Positions 17,646 to 26,353 of a stretch of 64,000 nt of DNA are shown here, in pieces. Each line of letters begins with the position of its first letter. Position 1 is the stretch's first letter. The notes under the pieces were generated by a model that was given only the letters and a program-made list of their open reading frames with translations, did not search any database and was not told the DNA's origin. The position numbers and the translations under genes were made by a program. The stretch comes from Arthrobacter sp. H16F315 (GTDB taxonomy: Bacteria; Actinomycetota; Actinomycetes; Actinomycetales; Micrococcaceae): positions 1,054,001 through 1,118,000 of the forward strand of contig NZ_JAMXSS010000002.1 in assembly GCF_024124825.1 (NCBI RefSeq), given 5' to 3'.

Positions 17646-18483
17646 ATGGCCGAAAACCTTCTATCCCCCGACGCCGGTGGGCGGCGGGTCTATGTTGCCC
17701 TGGGGGATTCCTTCACCGAGGGGGTAGGGGACTATAACCCCCGGCTGCCCAACGGGGTTCGGGGCTGGGCGGACCGGGTGGCGGAGCAGCTGGCCAAGGC
17801 GGATCCGGGGTGGGAGTACGCCAACCTTGCCATCCGCAGCAAGAGGCTGCGGCACATCATCGCGGAGCAGCTGGACGCCGCGCTTGACATGGAACCGACG
17901 CTGATTACCTTGTACGGCGGCGGGAACGACGTCCTGGATATCGGAACGGATATCAACGCACTGATGAAGGACTACGAGTTCCTGGTCGCCAAACTGGCAA
18001 GCCAGCGGGGCCACTGTGGTGCTGTTCACCGGTTTCGATGTCCGCGTCTCGGCCCTGCTGGAACCGTTCAAGAGGCGCAACGCGGTCTATAACCAGCGGG
18101 TCCGCGAGGTGGCGGCGCGATACGAGGCCGTTTTGGTCGATTACTGGTGCTTTGAGGCGTTTTACGATCCGCGGATGTGGGATTCAGACCGGTTGCACAT
18201 GTCCAAGGCGGGCCACAAGTATCTCGCCGGCCAGGTCCTGGACCACCTTGGAGTTCCGCACCAGGTCAAGCCCAAGGAGTGGGCTCCGCCGGCGAAGCTC
18301 GGTCTCCGGGACTGGGAACGCCGGCAGCGCCGCTGGGTCCATGACTGGGTCCTGCCGCTGTTCAGGCGCAAACTGCGGGGCGTCACGCTCGGCGATGAAC
18401 TCAGGCCGCGCTGGCCTGCGCCGGTCAGGGTCCCGCCAAAGGCCGGCCTGAAGAAGCTGACCGCCAAGATCCCCGGGGGCTGA
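17646..18483 (+). CDS. SGNH/GDSL hydrolase 1, frame broken by 1-nt insertion
   Basis: The reading frame starts at ATG 17646 and opens with VYVALGDSFTEGVGDYNP, the GDS block I containing the catalytic Ser. Block III follows as TLYGGGNDVLD. The frame breaks at 18001-18004 (AGCCAGC); dropping one C restores KLASSGATVVLFTGFD and the rest, including block V WDSDRLHMSKAGH with catalytic Asp and His, ending at 18483. The restored length is about 278 residues. It is a clear paralogue of the intact gene at 21302-22063, with a longer C-terminus. The substrate is unknown (esterase or lipase). Confidence 0.85.
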
Positions 18484-18511
18484 ACGACCGTCCTGCGCCG
18501 GGCGGCGGGGG

Positions 18512-18799
18512 TCAGCTGTCCAGCAGGTTCTCGTAGCCCGGTGCCACCCGGCTCGCGTGGAACTCCTCGACGTCGAATTCAGCGACTCCGTTGACGTAGA
18601 ACGGGTCCCTCGCCAGCGAGGCATCGAGGGCGCCCCGGTCCGCAGTGGAGAGCAACAGGGCGCCCGTGCGCGGAATCTTCCGCCCCGCGACCAGGAAAAT
18701 GCCTTCGTCGAAGGCACCCTGCAGCCACGTAACGTGCGCCGGAAGATGGAAGTCAACGATCTCTTCGGGGACCTTATAGGTCAGCGAGACTACATACAT
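18512..18799 (-). CDS. YciI-family protein
   Basis: The 95-residue protein starts at ATG 18799. It is a small ferredoxin-like alpha/beta protein of the YCII/dimeric barrel type, with strand MYVVSLTYKV, an HLPAHVTWLQGAFDEGIFLV region holding the conserved His, then the GRKIPRTGALLL strand and DPFYVNGVAEFDVEEF. YCII proteins are often of unknown function; some act as dehydrochlorinases. It is divergent from the MarR gene (102-bp intergenic) and convergent with GDSL gene 1. Confidence 0.85.
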   Translation of the reverse strand: MYVVSLTYKVPEEIVDFHLPAHVTWLQGAFDEGIFLVAGRKIPRTGALLLSTADRGALDASLARDPFYVNGVAEFDVEEFHASRVAPGYENLLDS

Positions 18800-18901
18800 A
18801 GCGTCAGCCTACCGTCTCGTGTGCGCGCCGAAGCGTGATCCTGCCGGCCCGGAATCCGACGAAGTTGAACCGTCAAGCTTCCTTGCTCCTACACTGTATC
18901 C

Positions 18902-19408
18902 ATGACTGAACCGCGCTGGCTGAATGCCGACGAACGACGGGCCTGGCTGGCCCAAGTGAGCATCAACACCCTGCTTCCGGCAGCCTTGGATACGCAGCTT
19001 CACCACGCGCGCAAGATTTCCCTCTTTGACTACCACGTCCTCGCGATGCTCTCCGAGGCTGACGGCCGGTTTCTTCCCATGAGTGAACTCGCCGCACGCA
19101 CCAGCGCATCACTGTCGCGGCTCTCGCATGTGGTCACCAAACTGCAAAGCCGTGGCTGGGTGGAGCGCCGTCCACACCCCGGTGACGCCCGGGTGACGAC
19201 TGCGCATCTCACTGAGGCAGGAATGGGTACCATCCAAGAGCTCGCTCCGGCGCATGTCCAAGCCGTCCGTTCGCTGTTCCTGGACGCCCTGACCGAGGAA
19301 GACGTTGCCGACCTCGCAAGGATCGGCGAGAAGATCGTCGGCGGCCTGGACCGGCACCACTGGATCCTGCGTGAGGGGAAGCAAGCCTGGGACCCCCGCA
19401 ACACCTAA
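18902..19408 (+). CDS. MarR-family transcriptional regulator
   Basis: The 168-residue protein has the MarR winged-helix fold: dimerising helices, LFDYHVLAMLSEADGRFLPM, recognition region ASLSRLSHVVTKLQSRGWVE, the wing RRPHPGDARVTTAHLT and a C-terminal dimer helix. It lies directly upstream of the glutaminase gene (10-bp gap), so the two are probably co-transcribed, and it is divergent from the YciI gene. The likely target is the intergenic region at 18800-18901, but no clear inverted repeat stands out. Its ligand is unknown. Confidence 0.88.
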   Translation: MTEPRWLNADERRAWLAQVSINTLLPAALDTQLHHARKISLFDYHVLAMLSEADGRFLPMSELAARTSASLSRLSHVVTKLQSRGWVERRPHPGDARVTTAHLTEAGMGTIQELAPAHVQAVRSLFLDALTEEDVADLARIGEKIVGGLDRHHWILREGKQAWDPRNT

Positions 19409-19418
19409 AGTTGGCCTT

Positions 19419-21236
19419 ATGGAATCGCCGGTCGACAGCTACTTACGCCAGATCCACGCCGAGATCGCGCTGCTCAAGGACGGCAAGCCCTACAGCACCA
19501 TTCCTGCCATGGCCAACGTGGACCCGGACAACTTCGGCATCGCCCTGGCCACAGTGGACGGCACGGTGTACGAAATCGGGGACACCCGCGAGGAATTCAC
19601 CATCCAGTCCATCTCCAAGCCCTTCACCTACGGCCTGGCGCTGGAAGACCTCGGCAATGAAGCCGTGGACGCCAAAGTGGATGTGGAGCCGTCTGGCGAC
19701 TCGTTTAATGAGATCTCCCTCGCCGAGGGGACGGGCCGGCCGGCCAACGCCATGATCAATGCCGGCGCCCTCACCGCCACGTCGCTGATCAGGGGCTCCG
19801 GCGGGCAATCCGGTTTCAAGCGGATCCTGAGCACCTACTCCGCCTTCGCCGGCCGTCCGCTCTCGGTCAGCGAAAAGGTTTACGAATCCGAACTCAAGCA
19901 CGGCCACCGGAACACGGCGCTTGCGTACCTGTTGCGCTCCTTCAACATTATTGAGGATGACCCGGCGCCTGTGCTGGAGGATTATTTCCGCCAGTGCTCC
20001 GTCCTGGTGAACTGCTTCGACCTCTCGATCATGGCCGCCACGCTCGCCAACGGCGGCCGGAACCCGCTCAGCGGAAAGCAGGTGTTGGAGATCGGCCCGG
20101 TGGAACGCGTGCTGTCGGTCATGATGACCTCCGGCATGTACGACGACGCCGGCGCGTGGATCAGCAGCGTGGGGATGCCGGGAAAGAGCGGGGTGGCCGG
20201 CGGGATCATCGCAGTGCTTCCAGGTCAGGTGGGTCTCGCGGTCTACTCGCCGCCGCTGGATGAGCATGGCAGTAGCGTCCGGGGCCTGGCCACCGCCCAG
20301 CGCCTCTCCCGGGACATGGAACTGCATTTTGTCCGAGCGGCCCGGACGGGCCGGTCAGCCATCCTCGCCGCGTACGACGTGACCGAAACGCCCTCGGGCA
20401 TCCGCCGAAACGACGAGGCTGCCGACGTCCTCCGGGAGCACGGCCACCGCGCGCGCGTGATCGAAGTCAACGGCGACCTTCTTTTTGCCGGAACTGAGTC
20501 CACAGCCCGGGAGCTCAGCAGCCTGCCGGACGAGGTGGACCTGGTGGTTCTGGATGTCCGCCGCACCGACCAGATCAGCGAGGTGGCCGTTCGAATGCTG
20601 GCCAGGATCCGGCAAGGGATGGCCGACGCCGGCCGGGAACTGGTACTGATCGAGTCAGACGGCTCCCTCGCCGAGGCTCTGGGGCCATTGGATCAGCAAC
20701 TGTTGCCGTCTTTCGCGACCCGAAGCGCCGCCGTCGAATACTCCGAAAACCGCCTGCTCGAGCGACACGGAAGCCACCTGCTGCTGCCGGATCACGTTCC
20801 GGTCACCGCATCGCCGGCTTTGGCCCCGCTGGACGAGACGGACGCCGCGGCGCTGGAAGCCCTTATGACGCCGAAAGCCTTCGAGGACGGTGACGTGATT
20901 CGCCGCGTTGGACTGCGCTTCGGCGGGGTCTACTTCATCACCTCCGGACGGGTCAGCAGCACGTCTCCGGGGCCCACGGCGGAGCGGGTCAAACTCAATA
21001 CCCTCAGCGCCGGCATGACCTTCGGCGAACTGGCGCTGGGCAGCGGCAACCGGCAGGAAACCACTGTCCGCGCGGTCGGGCCGGTGACGGTGATGGTGCT
21101 CAGCGCGGAAGCGATCGCCGAGCTGGAATCCGCCGACCCCCGCCTGGCGATCGCCCTCTGGAAAGCCTTGACCCGCGACGCTTACACCCGGGTCGAGCAG
21201 TACCTGCGCGAATCGGCTGTCCGGATCCGCGAATAG
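19419..21236 (+). CDS. glsA: Glutaminase A with C-terminal STAS and cyclic-nucleotide-binding domains
   Basis: The 605-residue protein starts at ATG 19419; the longer frame lies in the marR gene. Residues 1-310 are the serine-dependent glutaminase (beta-lactamase-like fold), converting L-glutamine to glutamate and ammonia: Ser64-Ile-Ser-Lys67 is the catalytic SxxK, with GRPANAMINAGAL, ECFDLSIMAATLANGG-type and GKSGVAGGIIAVLPG blocks. Residues about 325-440 read as a STAS domain (VDLVVLDVRRTDQISEVAVR). Residues about 465-590 read as a cNMP-binding domain (GGVYFITSGRV, FGELALGSGNRQETTVRA). E. coli GlsA has ~310 residues, so half of this protein is putative sensor. Confidence 0.92.
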   Translation: MESPVDSYLRQIHAEIALLKDGKPYSTIPAMANVDPDNFGIALATVDGTVYEIGDTREEFTIQSISKPFTYGLALEDLGNEAVDAKVDVEPSGDSFNEISLAEGTGRPANAMINAGALTATSLIRGSGGQSGFKRILSTYSAFAGRPLSVSEKVYESELKHGHRNTALAYLLRSFNIIEDDPAPVLEDYFRQCSVLVNCFDLSIMAATLANGGRNPLSGKQVLEIGPVERVLSVMMTSGMYDDAGAWISSVGMPGKSGVAGGIIAVLPGQVGLAVYSPPLDEHGSSVRGLATAQRLSRDMELHFVRAARTGRSAILAAYDVTETPSGIRRNDEAADVLREHGHRARVIEVNGDLLFAGTESTARELSSLPDEVDLVVLDVRRTDQISEVAVRMLARIRQGMADAGRELVLIESDGSLAEALGPLDQQLLPSFATRSAAVEYSENRLLERHGSHLLLPDHVPVTASPALAPLDETDAAALEALMTPKAFEDGDVIRRVGLRFGGVYFITSGRVSSTSPGPTAERVKLNTLSAGMTFGELALGSGNRQETTVRAVGPVTVMVLSAEAIAELESADPRLAIALWKALTRDAYTRVEQYLRESAVRIRE

Positions 21237-21301
21237 CGGCTTCTCCGGCCGGAGTAATCCCGGCTTTGTTTGCTTGGGGCAACTGCTGGCAGACTGGATC
21301 C

Positions 21302-22063
21302 ATGGATCTTACGCACCGCTACGTAGCCCTTGGCGACTCCTTCACGGAGGGCGTCGGTGACGAGGACCCCGGCCGTCCCAACGGCGTCCGGGGCTGGGCG
21401 GACAGGGTGGCCGAGCAGCTCGGCGCCGCAGATCCGGGCTTTGGGTACGCGAACCTCGCCATCCGTGGCCGGAAGCTCCGCGGGATCATGACCGAACAAA
21501 TCGACGCCGCCGTGGCACTCAAGCCCACCCTTGTGAGCATTTACGCCGGCGCCAATGACATCTTCCGGCCCAAGGTCGATATCGACAATCTGCTGGTCGA
21601 TTACGACGCCGGTATCCGCAAGCTCACGGCGACCGGAGCGACAGTGGTGATGTTCACCGGGTTCGATTCCCGAGGCTCAAAGATCTTCGGCACCACCCGC
21701 GGCCGCACCGCCATTTACAACGAACTGGTCCGCGGAATCGCCGGGGACCACGGCGCCCTCCTGGTGGATTACTGGCGCTTCAGCGAGTATTACGACTGGG
21801 GAATGTGGGCGACGGACCGGATGCATATGTCCCCCGCCGGCCACGCGAACATGGCCAAGCGCTTCCTCGGCGTCCTGGAGCACGACCACTCGATTGAGGT
21901 CCCGCCGATGACCCCGGTTCCTGAGCTGAGCCCGGCCGAAGCGGTCCGCGCCAATGCCCGCTGGGTCCGGGAATTCGCCGGGCCGTGGGTGGTGCGCCGG
22001 ATCACGGGCAGGTCCTCGGGTGACGGACTGGCGCCGCGCTACCCCCAGCTCACGCACCTCTAG
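21302..22063 (+). CDS. SGNH/GDSL hydrolase 2 (intact paralogue)
   Basis: The 253-residue protein starts at ATG 21302. Block I is YVALGDSFTEGVGDEDPGRP with the nucleophilic Ser, block III is SIYAGANDIFR, and block V WATDRMHMSPAGH supplies Asp and His. It shares long identical stretches with the broken gene at 17646-18483, including NGVRGWADRVAEQL, so the two arose by duplication; the MarR and glutaminase genes now lie between them. No signal peptide is seen, so it is cytoplasmic. Its stop overlaps that of apbE in a shared CTAG. Substrate unknown. Confidence 0.9.
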   Translation: MDLTHRYVALGDSFTEGVGDEDPGRPNGVRGWADRVAEQLGAADPGFGYANLAIRGRKLRGIMTEQIDAAVALKPTLVSIYAGANDIFRPKVDIDNLLVDYDAGIRKLTATGATVVMFTGFDSRGSKIFGTTRGRTAIYNELVRGIAGDHGALLVDYWRFSEYYDWGMWATDRMHMSPAGHANMAKRFLGVLEHDHSIEVPPMTPVPELSPAEAVRANARWVREFAGPWVVRRITGRSSGDGLAPRYPQLTHL

Positions 22064-22917
22064 GCGCGGAAGCCGGGCGTCGCGAGCAGTTCCCCGCCGC
22101 CGAGGACGGCCAGCACCTCGACGTCCCAGCCGTCCGTCGCCCGGTCCAGCATCTGCTTGCCGCCGGCGACGACCGCCGTTGCCAGCACGTCGGCGGTGAG
22201 AATGTCCGGCGCCGCCACCGACACCTGGCGGAATTCGAGGGCGCCGAAGCCGGTGCGGCCGGCACCGGCCCGCCAGATGTGGTTTCCGCGCTCCGCCGTG
22301 CCGGATGTCGCGAGTGCGGAGAAACGGCCGGTGCTGCCCAACGGAAGGCCCGAGAGCAGCATTCCGCGGTTTTGCGGGTCCACGACTCCGGCTTGCCAGG
22401 GTATTCCGGTACCCGGCGCTGGTGATCCGCTCACCAGAACGTCACCGCCGGCGTTCAGGCACCAATCCGTGAGGCCGGCCGCTCCCAGTGCGGCGCCAGC
22501 CTGGTCGATGGCGTAGCCCTTGATGATTCCGGAGAGGTCGAGGACGCCGTCGGGCCGCTCGGCGGTGAAAAACCCGGCGGTCAGCAGCCGCCAGTCGGCG
22601 GCGTCCGCAAAGCGGGCGCGGAAGGCCGCCGAGGTGTCCCGGAGTGTGAGTGCGCCGCGGGCCAGGCGGCTCGCTTCGGAGTCCGGGCGGTAAAGGCTGA
22701 ACGTCTCGTCCAGACCGGTAAAAACGCGTTCGACGGCGGCCGCGGCGCCTGCCAGCGCGGTGGCGCTGTCCGGCGTCCCGGGACCATTCGCTGGCAGGGC
22801 GAGGCTGATGACAGTCCCCATGGACCGGAAGTTCGTACTCCTCAGTGCCGGGCCGCCCGGGCCGGTGGCGCCCTGCGCCGGGCTCCCGGCGGGTGAAGGC
22901 TTAAAGGTTCGCTGCAT
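22060..22917 (-). CDS. apbE: FAD:protein FMN transferase (ApbE family)
   Basis: The 285-residue protein attaches FMN from FAD covalently to a Thr or Ser in partner proteins, outside the membrane. Conserved pieces are STNFRSMGTVISLAL at the N-terminus, LDETFSLYRPDSEASRL, the substrate region GVLDLSGIIKGYAIDQAG, FSALATSGTAERGNHIW, and the metal site ILTADVLATAVV. It overlaps the start of the FMN-binding protein gene by 17 bp; that protein carries the flavinylation motif, so enzyme and target are co-encoded. No clear signal peptide is visible, which is unusual for an exported ApbE. Confidence 0.9.
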   Translation of the reverse strand: MQRTFKPSPAGSPAQGATGPGGPALRSTNFRSMGTVISLALPANGPGTPDSATALAGAAAAVERVFTGLDETFSLYRPDSEASRLARGALTLRDTSAAFRARFADAADWRLLTAGFFTAERPDGVLDLSGIIKGYAIDQAGAALGAAGLTDWCLNAGGDVLVSGSPAPGTGIPWQAGVVDPQNRGMLLSGLPLGSTGRFSALATSGTAERGNHIWRAGAGRTGFGALEFRQVSVAAPDILTADVLATAVVAGGKQMLDRATDGWDVEVLAVLGGGELLATPGFRA

Positions 22918-23452
22918 CGAGGGCTGCCTGAAGCGACGTCAAATAGGCGTCACTGGTCACGGTTGCGCCGCTGACGGTCTGCACCTGGGCCGACTGGGCC
23001 TTGAGCACCGCGGCACGCAGCAGCGGCGCGGCCCGGTTGCTGATCTGCACCGACTTGCGGTCGTCGTCGGTCAGCTGGAGGGCAGCGACATCGGTGATCG
23101 CGCCCGCCTTGACGGTGATCTGCACCTGGACGCTGCCGTAGCGGGTTTGGACTGCTTTTCCGGCGAACGTCCCCGCCGTCGGTGCCGCGGTTCCGGAGCT
23201 TCCCGAGGAACCCGGCGAGCCGGTGGCGCCGCTGGAAGCGCTGGAACCGCTGGAACCGGTTGAGCCGCCCGCGGGGCTGGACCCGGGAGAACCGTGGGTG
23301 GTCCCGCCGCTGGTGCCGGTCCCGGACAAAGCAGGCGCCGAGGTGGCTGCCGCGGTGCTCCCCGTGTCTGCCACGTGGGCGCCTGACTGCCAGCCGGCCA
23401 GGAGGATTCCGGCGGAAGCCAGTGCTGCTGAAACTGCTGCGCGTATTCTCAC
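22901..23452 (-). CDS. Secreted FMN-binding-domain protein, likely ApbE target
   Basis: The 183-residue protein has an N-terminal signal peptide (MRIRAAVSAALASAGILLAG), a Ser/Gly/Thr-rich linker of about 60 residues, and a C-terminal FMN-binding domain from about 95. The segment VSGATVTSDAYLTSLQ contains SGAT, the flavinylation motif in which Thr is esterified to FMN. It lies between apbE (overlap 17 bp) and the ferric-reductase-like gene (overlap 4 bp). The likely role is a flavin electron carrier on the outer face of the membrane. Confidence 0.87.
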   Translation of the reverse strand: MRIRAAVSAALASAGILLAGWQSGAHVADTGSTAAATSAPALSGTGTSGGTTHGSPGSSPAGGSTGSSGSSASSGATGSPGSSGSSGTAAPTAGTFAGKAVQTRYGSVQVQITVKAGAITDVAALQLTDDDRKSVQISNRAAPLLRAAVLKAQSAQVQTVSGATVTSDAYLTSLQAALDAANL

Positions 23453-24886
23453 CAGTCGAACCTTTCGTAGTGGAGCTGCGGTTCGCGGACGCCTGCCGCG
23501 CGGGCTTCGCTGATGACACTGCGCGCCCAGGCGGACGGGCCGCAGATGTACACGTCCGCGTCGGCGATGTCCGGGGCATAGCTGGCCAGCCGGTGTCCGG
23601 ACCGGAAGGCCGACTCGGGCAGCCAGCCCTGCTTCCCGGTGGTTCGGGGGCCGGTGAGATGGAACAACGTCGCGCCGCGGCGGCGGCAGAGTTCCAGGAT
23701 TTCCTCGCCGAGATAAAGTCCCGCCTCGTTGTGACCGCGGAGAATCACTGTGGCGTTTCCCGGTTCAAAGGGGGTGCCCTCCAGCAGTGCCCGGATGGGG
23801 GTGATTCCAATGCCTGACCCGATCATCACAACGCGGTTCCGGCTGCGGGCCGCTGTACTGAAGAGCCCGTACGGTCCTTCGATGGCTACCCTGGTCCCGG
23901 ACTTCAACCGTGCTAGCTGCGCGGACCCCCGGCCGAGGTTGCGAACAGTAATCCGCAGCCGGCCGCGGCCCGAGGTATCGAACAGCACGGGTTCCGCGGA
24001 GAGACTGAAGGGATGCGGGTGCCACCACGCGCCCGGGGGAGAGGAACCGCCAAATGAAAAACCGGCCGCCGCTGCCGGCCAGTTCGTCCAGATGGCGGCC
24101 GCTCAGTTCGATACTTACGACGCCGGGACCCTCTGTCACGACGCGGCTCACCGTCAGTTGGTGCCGGACGGTCGCCACGATTGGCTCCAACACGCGGTAG
24201 TGGACCAGGGCGGCGCCGGTGGCGATAATCATGACCAGCCAGTACCAGCGCTGCCAGGTGCCCTCGGCGAAGAGAGCCCCGGTGCTGAACTGATGGGGGA
24301 TTGCGGTCAGCACCGCCGCGTAGGTCAGCAGGTGAATGGCGTACCAGTATTCGTACGGGAACCGGCGGCGGACCGCCACAAGCGAGGTGACCACAACGGC
24401 GATGAACAGTCCGATTGACACGATGGCGAGCCACATGTCCGGGACCAGTACCCAGAGGGACACAAGCTCACTGACCGGATTGAGTCCTTCCGCCATCCCG
24501 TAGCCGATGGCGATCAGGATTCCGTGTGCGAGCAGCAAGTACAGCGAGGGTTTGCCGAGTTTGCGGTGGAATTCCAGCGCCCGATCGTGCCCCACGGCGC
24601 CGTCGATCAGGGGAGTGCGCGCCGCCAGCAGCAACATCAGCAGCACAAGGTCCATGCCGGCCAGACCGGCGACAATTCCGATGGCCGTGAAGGAGCCGGC
24701 CAGGGTCGAGAACCCGGCTGCCCCGCCGTCGGCGAGCCAGAGCGCGATGGAGCCCGCCACCGAAGCCCACGCGAGCACGGTCAGCAGGTCCGCCCGGAGC
24801 AGCCGGCGCCGTGACTGGCCGCGGAACCGCTCCACTGGAGTGCGGCGGGCCGTGGCCGGCGCGGCGGTCTGGAGTGAGGAGTTCAT
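23449..24886 (-). CDS. Ferric-reductase-like transmembrane oxidoreductase, frame broken by 1-nt insertion
   Basis: The ATG at 24886 starts a protein with about six hydrophobic segments (residues about 30-230), the ferric reductase/NOX-like haem core with His in EFHRKLGKPSLYLLLAHGIL and YAIHLLTYAAVL. An FAD/NAD reductase domain follows: GRFFIWRFLSPG, then after the shift AWWHPHPFSLS, MIGSGIGITPIRALLEG and VYICGPSAWARSV. The frame changes at the C3 run at 24032-24034 on the plus strand; dropping one base joins the halves (about 478 residues). Electrons from NAD(P)H would pass through haems to the FMN-binding protein encoded next. Confidence 0.87.
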
Positions 24887-25368
24887 GGTTCCACCGTCCG
24901 TCCGTCGCCTATCAATCTGCTGTGAAAGCCCTAGGGTCCCGATGTGACTTCGCGCCGAACCGGCTGGCGCCCCCTTATACACCTCCGGCTGCCGGATTGG
25001 CCTTTAATTCATCAAGCTCGTAGACTTGGTAGGCGCTAGGTGGCGCGGAGCGTGTGCAATTGCTCCGGTTGACGGGATTTGTCTGCAATATCGACAGTCC
25101 TGAGGGCCGGTAGTTAGGGGCTCAAGTTGCGTGCACTCCTGTATTCGCCCGGCATCCCGGTACTTCGCGGTGGCTTCCCACAAGGTTTCCTCCGCCCGGT
25201 GACCGTGGCCCACACTCTTCGCCGTAGTGAGCAAAGCAGTCGGTTTACGCCCTCTGCCTGAACGCTGCGGAACTACCGAGTTCGTGTGGGGCTGGATGCG
25301 GACGCCGCCTGTCGCACGGTTACGCGGGAACTCCGCAACCGTTTCATTTATTTTTGAGGAGAGTCGTC
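24887..25368. other. 482-bp intergenic region between flavin cluster and rpmB
   Basis: No supported gene is seen. The short frames across it have poor codon use. It must hold divergent promoters for the flavin cluster and for rpmB. I looked for an AT-rich Zur palindrome before rpmB and for an iron box before the reductase and found neither. AT-rich CATTTATTTTTGAGGAGAG just before rpmB contains its Shine-Dalgarno. Confidence 0.5.
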
Positions 25369-25605
25369 ATGGCAGCACACTGCCAGGTGACCGGAGCCGA
25401 GCCGGGCTTTGGACACAGCATTTCGCACTCGCACCGACGCAACAAGCGCCGGTTCGACCCGAACATCCAGAAGAAGCGCTACTGGGTTCCGTCCCTGCGC
25501 CGTAACGTCACCTTGCAGGTCTCTGCACGTGGCATCAAGACCATCGACGTGCGTGGCATCGACGTAGTCGTAGCCGCCATCCTGGCACGAGGAGTGAAGC
25601 TCTAA
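25369..25605 (+). CDS. rpmB: 50S ribosomal protein L28, cysteine-poor form
   Basis: The 78-residue protein starts at ATG 25369 after [48 protein letters not shown] and the [15 protein letters not shown] end are the L28 signature. Only one Cys is present, so the zinc ribbon of the C+ type is missing. It overlaps rpmG by one base and heads the rpmB-rpmG-rpsN cluster, which in many actinobacteria holds zinc-independent versions used when zinc is short. Confidence 0.95.
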   Translation: MAAHCQVTGAEPGFGHSISHSHRRNKRRFDPNIQKKRYWVPSLRRNVTLQVSARGIKTIDVRGIDVVVAAILARGVKL

Positions 25606-25772
25606 TGGCTAAGGACAAGGACGTACGTCCGATCATCAAGCTCAAGTCGACCGCGGGCACGGGTTACACCTACGTGACGCGCAAGAATCGTCGTAACGAC
25701 CCGGACCGTATGGTTCTGAAGAAGTACGACCCCCGCATCCGCAAGCACGTCGAATTCCGAGAGGAGCGCTAA
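25605..25772 (+). CDS. rpmG: 50S ribosomal protein L33, zinc-free form
   Basis: The 55-residue protein starts at ATG 25605, the A shared with the rpmB stop. [20 protein letters not shown], the [15 protein letters not shown] centre and [17 protein letters not shown] identify L33. There are no cysteines, so both CxxC pairs of the zinc form are absent. Located in the 50S E-site region. It lies four bases ahead of rpsN. Confidence 0.95.
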   Translation: MAKDKDVRPIIKLKSTAGTGYTYVTRKNRRNDPDRMVLKKYDPRIRKHVEFREER

Positions 25773-25776
25773 ACAC

Positions 25777-26082
25777 ATGGCTAAGAAGTCAATGATCGCT
25801 AAGAACGAACAGCGTAAAGTCATCGTCGAGCGTTATGCTGCAAAGCGCCTCGAACTGAAGAAGGCCCTGGTTGACCCCGCGTCGACCGACGAGGCCCGCG
25901 AAGCTGCACGCCTCGGCCTGCAGAAGCTGCCCCGTAACGCCTCACCGGTGCGTCTGCGTAACCGCGACATCATCGATGGCCGCCCGCGCGGTACCTTCCA
26001 GAAGTTCGGCATCTCCCGTGTTCGCTTCCGCGACATGGCTCACCGCGGTGAGCTCCCGGGCATCACGAAGTCTTCCTGGTAA
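25777..26082 (+). CDS. rpsN: 30S ribosomal protein S14, long zinc-free form
   Basis: The 101-residue protein starts at ATG 25777. It is the long S14 form (zinc forms have 61 residues): [40 protein letters not shown] and the C-terminal [20 protein letters not shown]. It has no cysteines, so it does not bind zinc. It is the last gene of the cluster and is followed by a strong terminator hairpin. Confidence 0.95.
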   Translation: MAKKSMIAKNEQRKVIVERYAAKRLELKKALVDPASTDEAREAARLGLQKLPRNASPVRLRNRDIIDGRPRGTFQKFGISRVRFRDMAHRGELPGITKSSW

Positions 26083-26109
26083 TTCAGCACAGCTGTTGCC
26101 AGTAGCTTG

Positions 26110-26145
26110 AAGTAGGGCCGGCGCCTCTTGGCGCCGGCCCTACTT
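26110..26145 (+). terminator. Terminator of the rpmB-rpmG-rpsN operon
   Basis: A perfect 16-bp G+C-rich stem (AAGTAGGGCCGGCGCC and its complement) closes on the loop TCTT, 28 bp after the rpsN stop. There is no long T tail, as is common in high-G+C actinobacteria. Confidence 0.85.
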
Positions 26146-26272
26146 GCGTTTAAGCGCTCGACGACGGGTGCCTGGTGTAAGTGGAGCGTGCTGCGGCGGG
26201 GATGTGAGTCAGTACACAGGGATGGATTTCCGGGCTGTGGATGCTGGACGTGGCCGCGGGGGGCTTGGTTTG

Positions 26273-26292
26273 CCCGCCGTGGCGGGGTTTTT
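26273..26292 (+). terminator. Short terminator just ahead of the first rRNA promoter
   Basis: CCCGC and GCGGG form a 5-bp stem with a 4-nt loop, followed by GTTTTT. It probably insulates the rRNA operon from upstream read-through. The second rRNA copy keeps only the right arm of this sequence, because the repeat begins inside it. Confidence 0.5.
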
Positions 26293-26322
26293 GAGGGTGT
26301 GGGGGTGGTGTGGGGGGTGGAT

Positions 26323-26353
26323 TTGTGTGGTGGGGTCTGGTGGGGTGTAAAGT
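26323..26353 (+). promoter_or_regulatory. Candidate rRNA promoter, copy 1
   Basis: TTGTGT at 26323-26328 and TAAAGT at 26348-26353 could be -35 and -10, with a 19-bp spacer. About 400 bp of leader separates them from 16S. The same hexamers recur in copy 2 with a 17-bp spacer. Assigned by pattern only. Confidence 0.45.

Noticed and set aside
25004..25234. 76-codon frame on the minus strand before rpmB
   Set aside because: No ribosome-binding site, no recognisable sequence, and atypical codon use.
25300..25368. Zur box upstream of rpmB
   Set aside because: The AT-rich CATTTATTTTT stretch is not palindromic and does not fit the Zur consensus.
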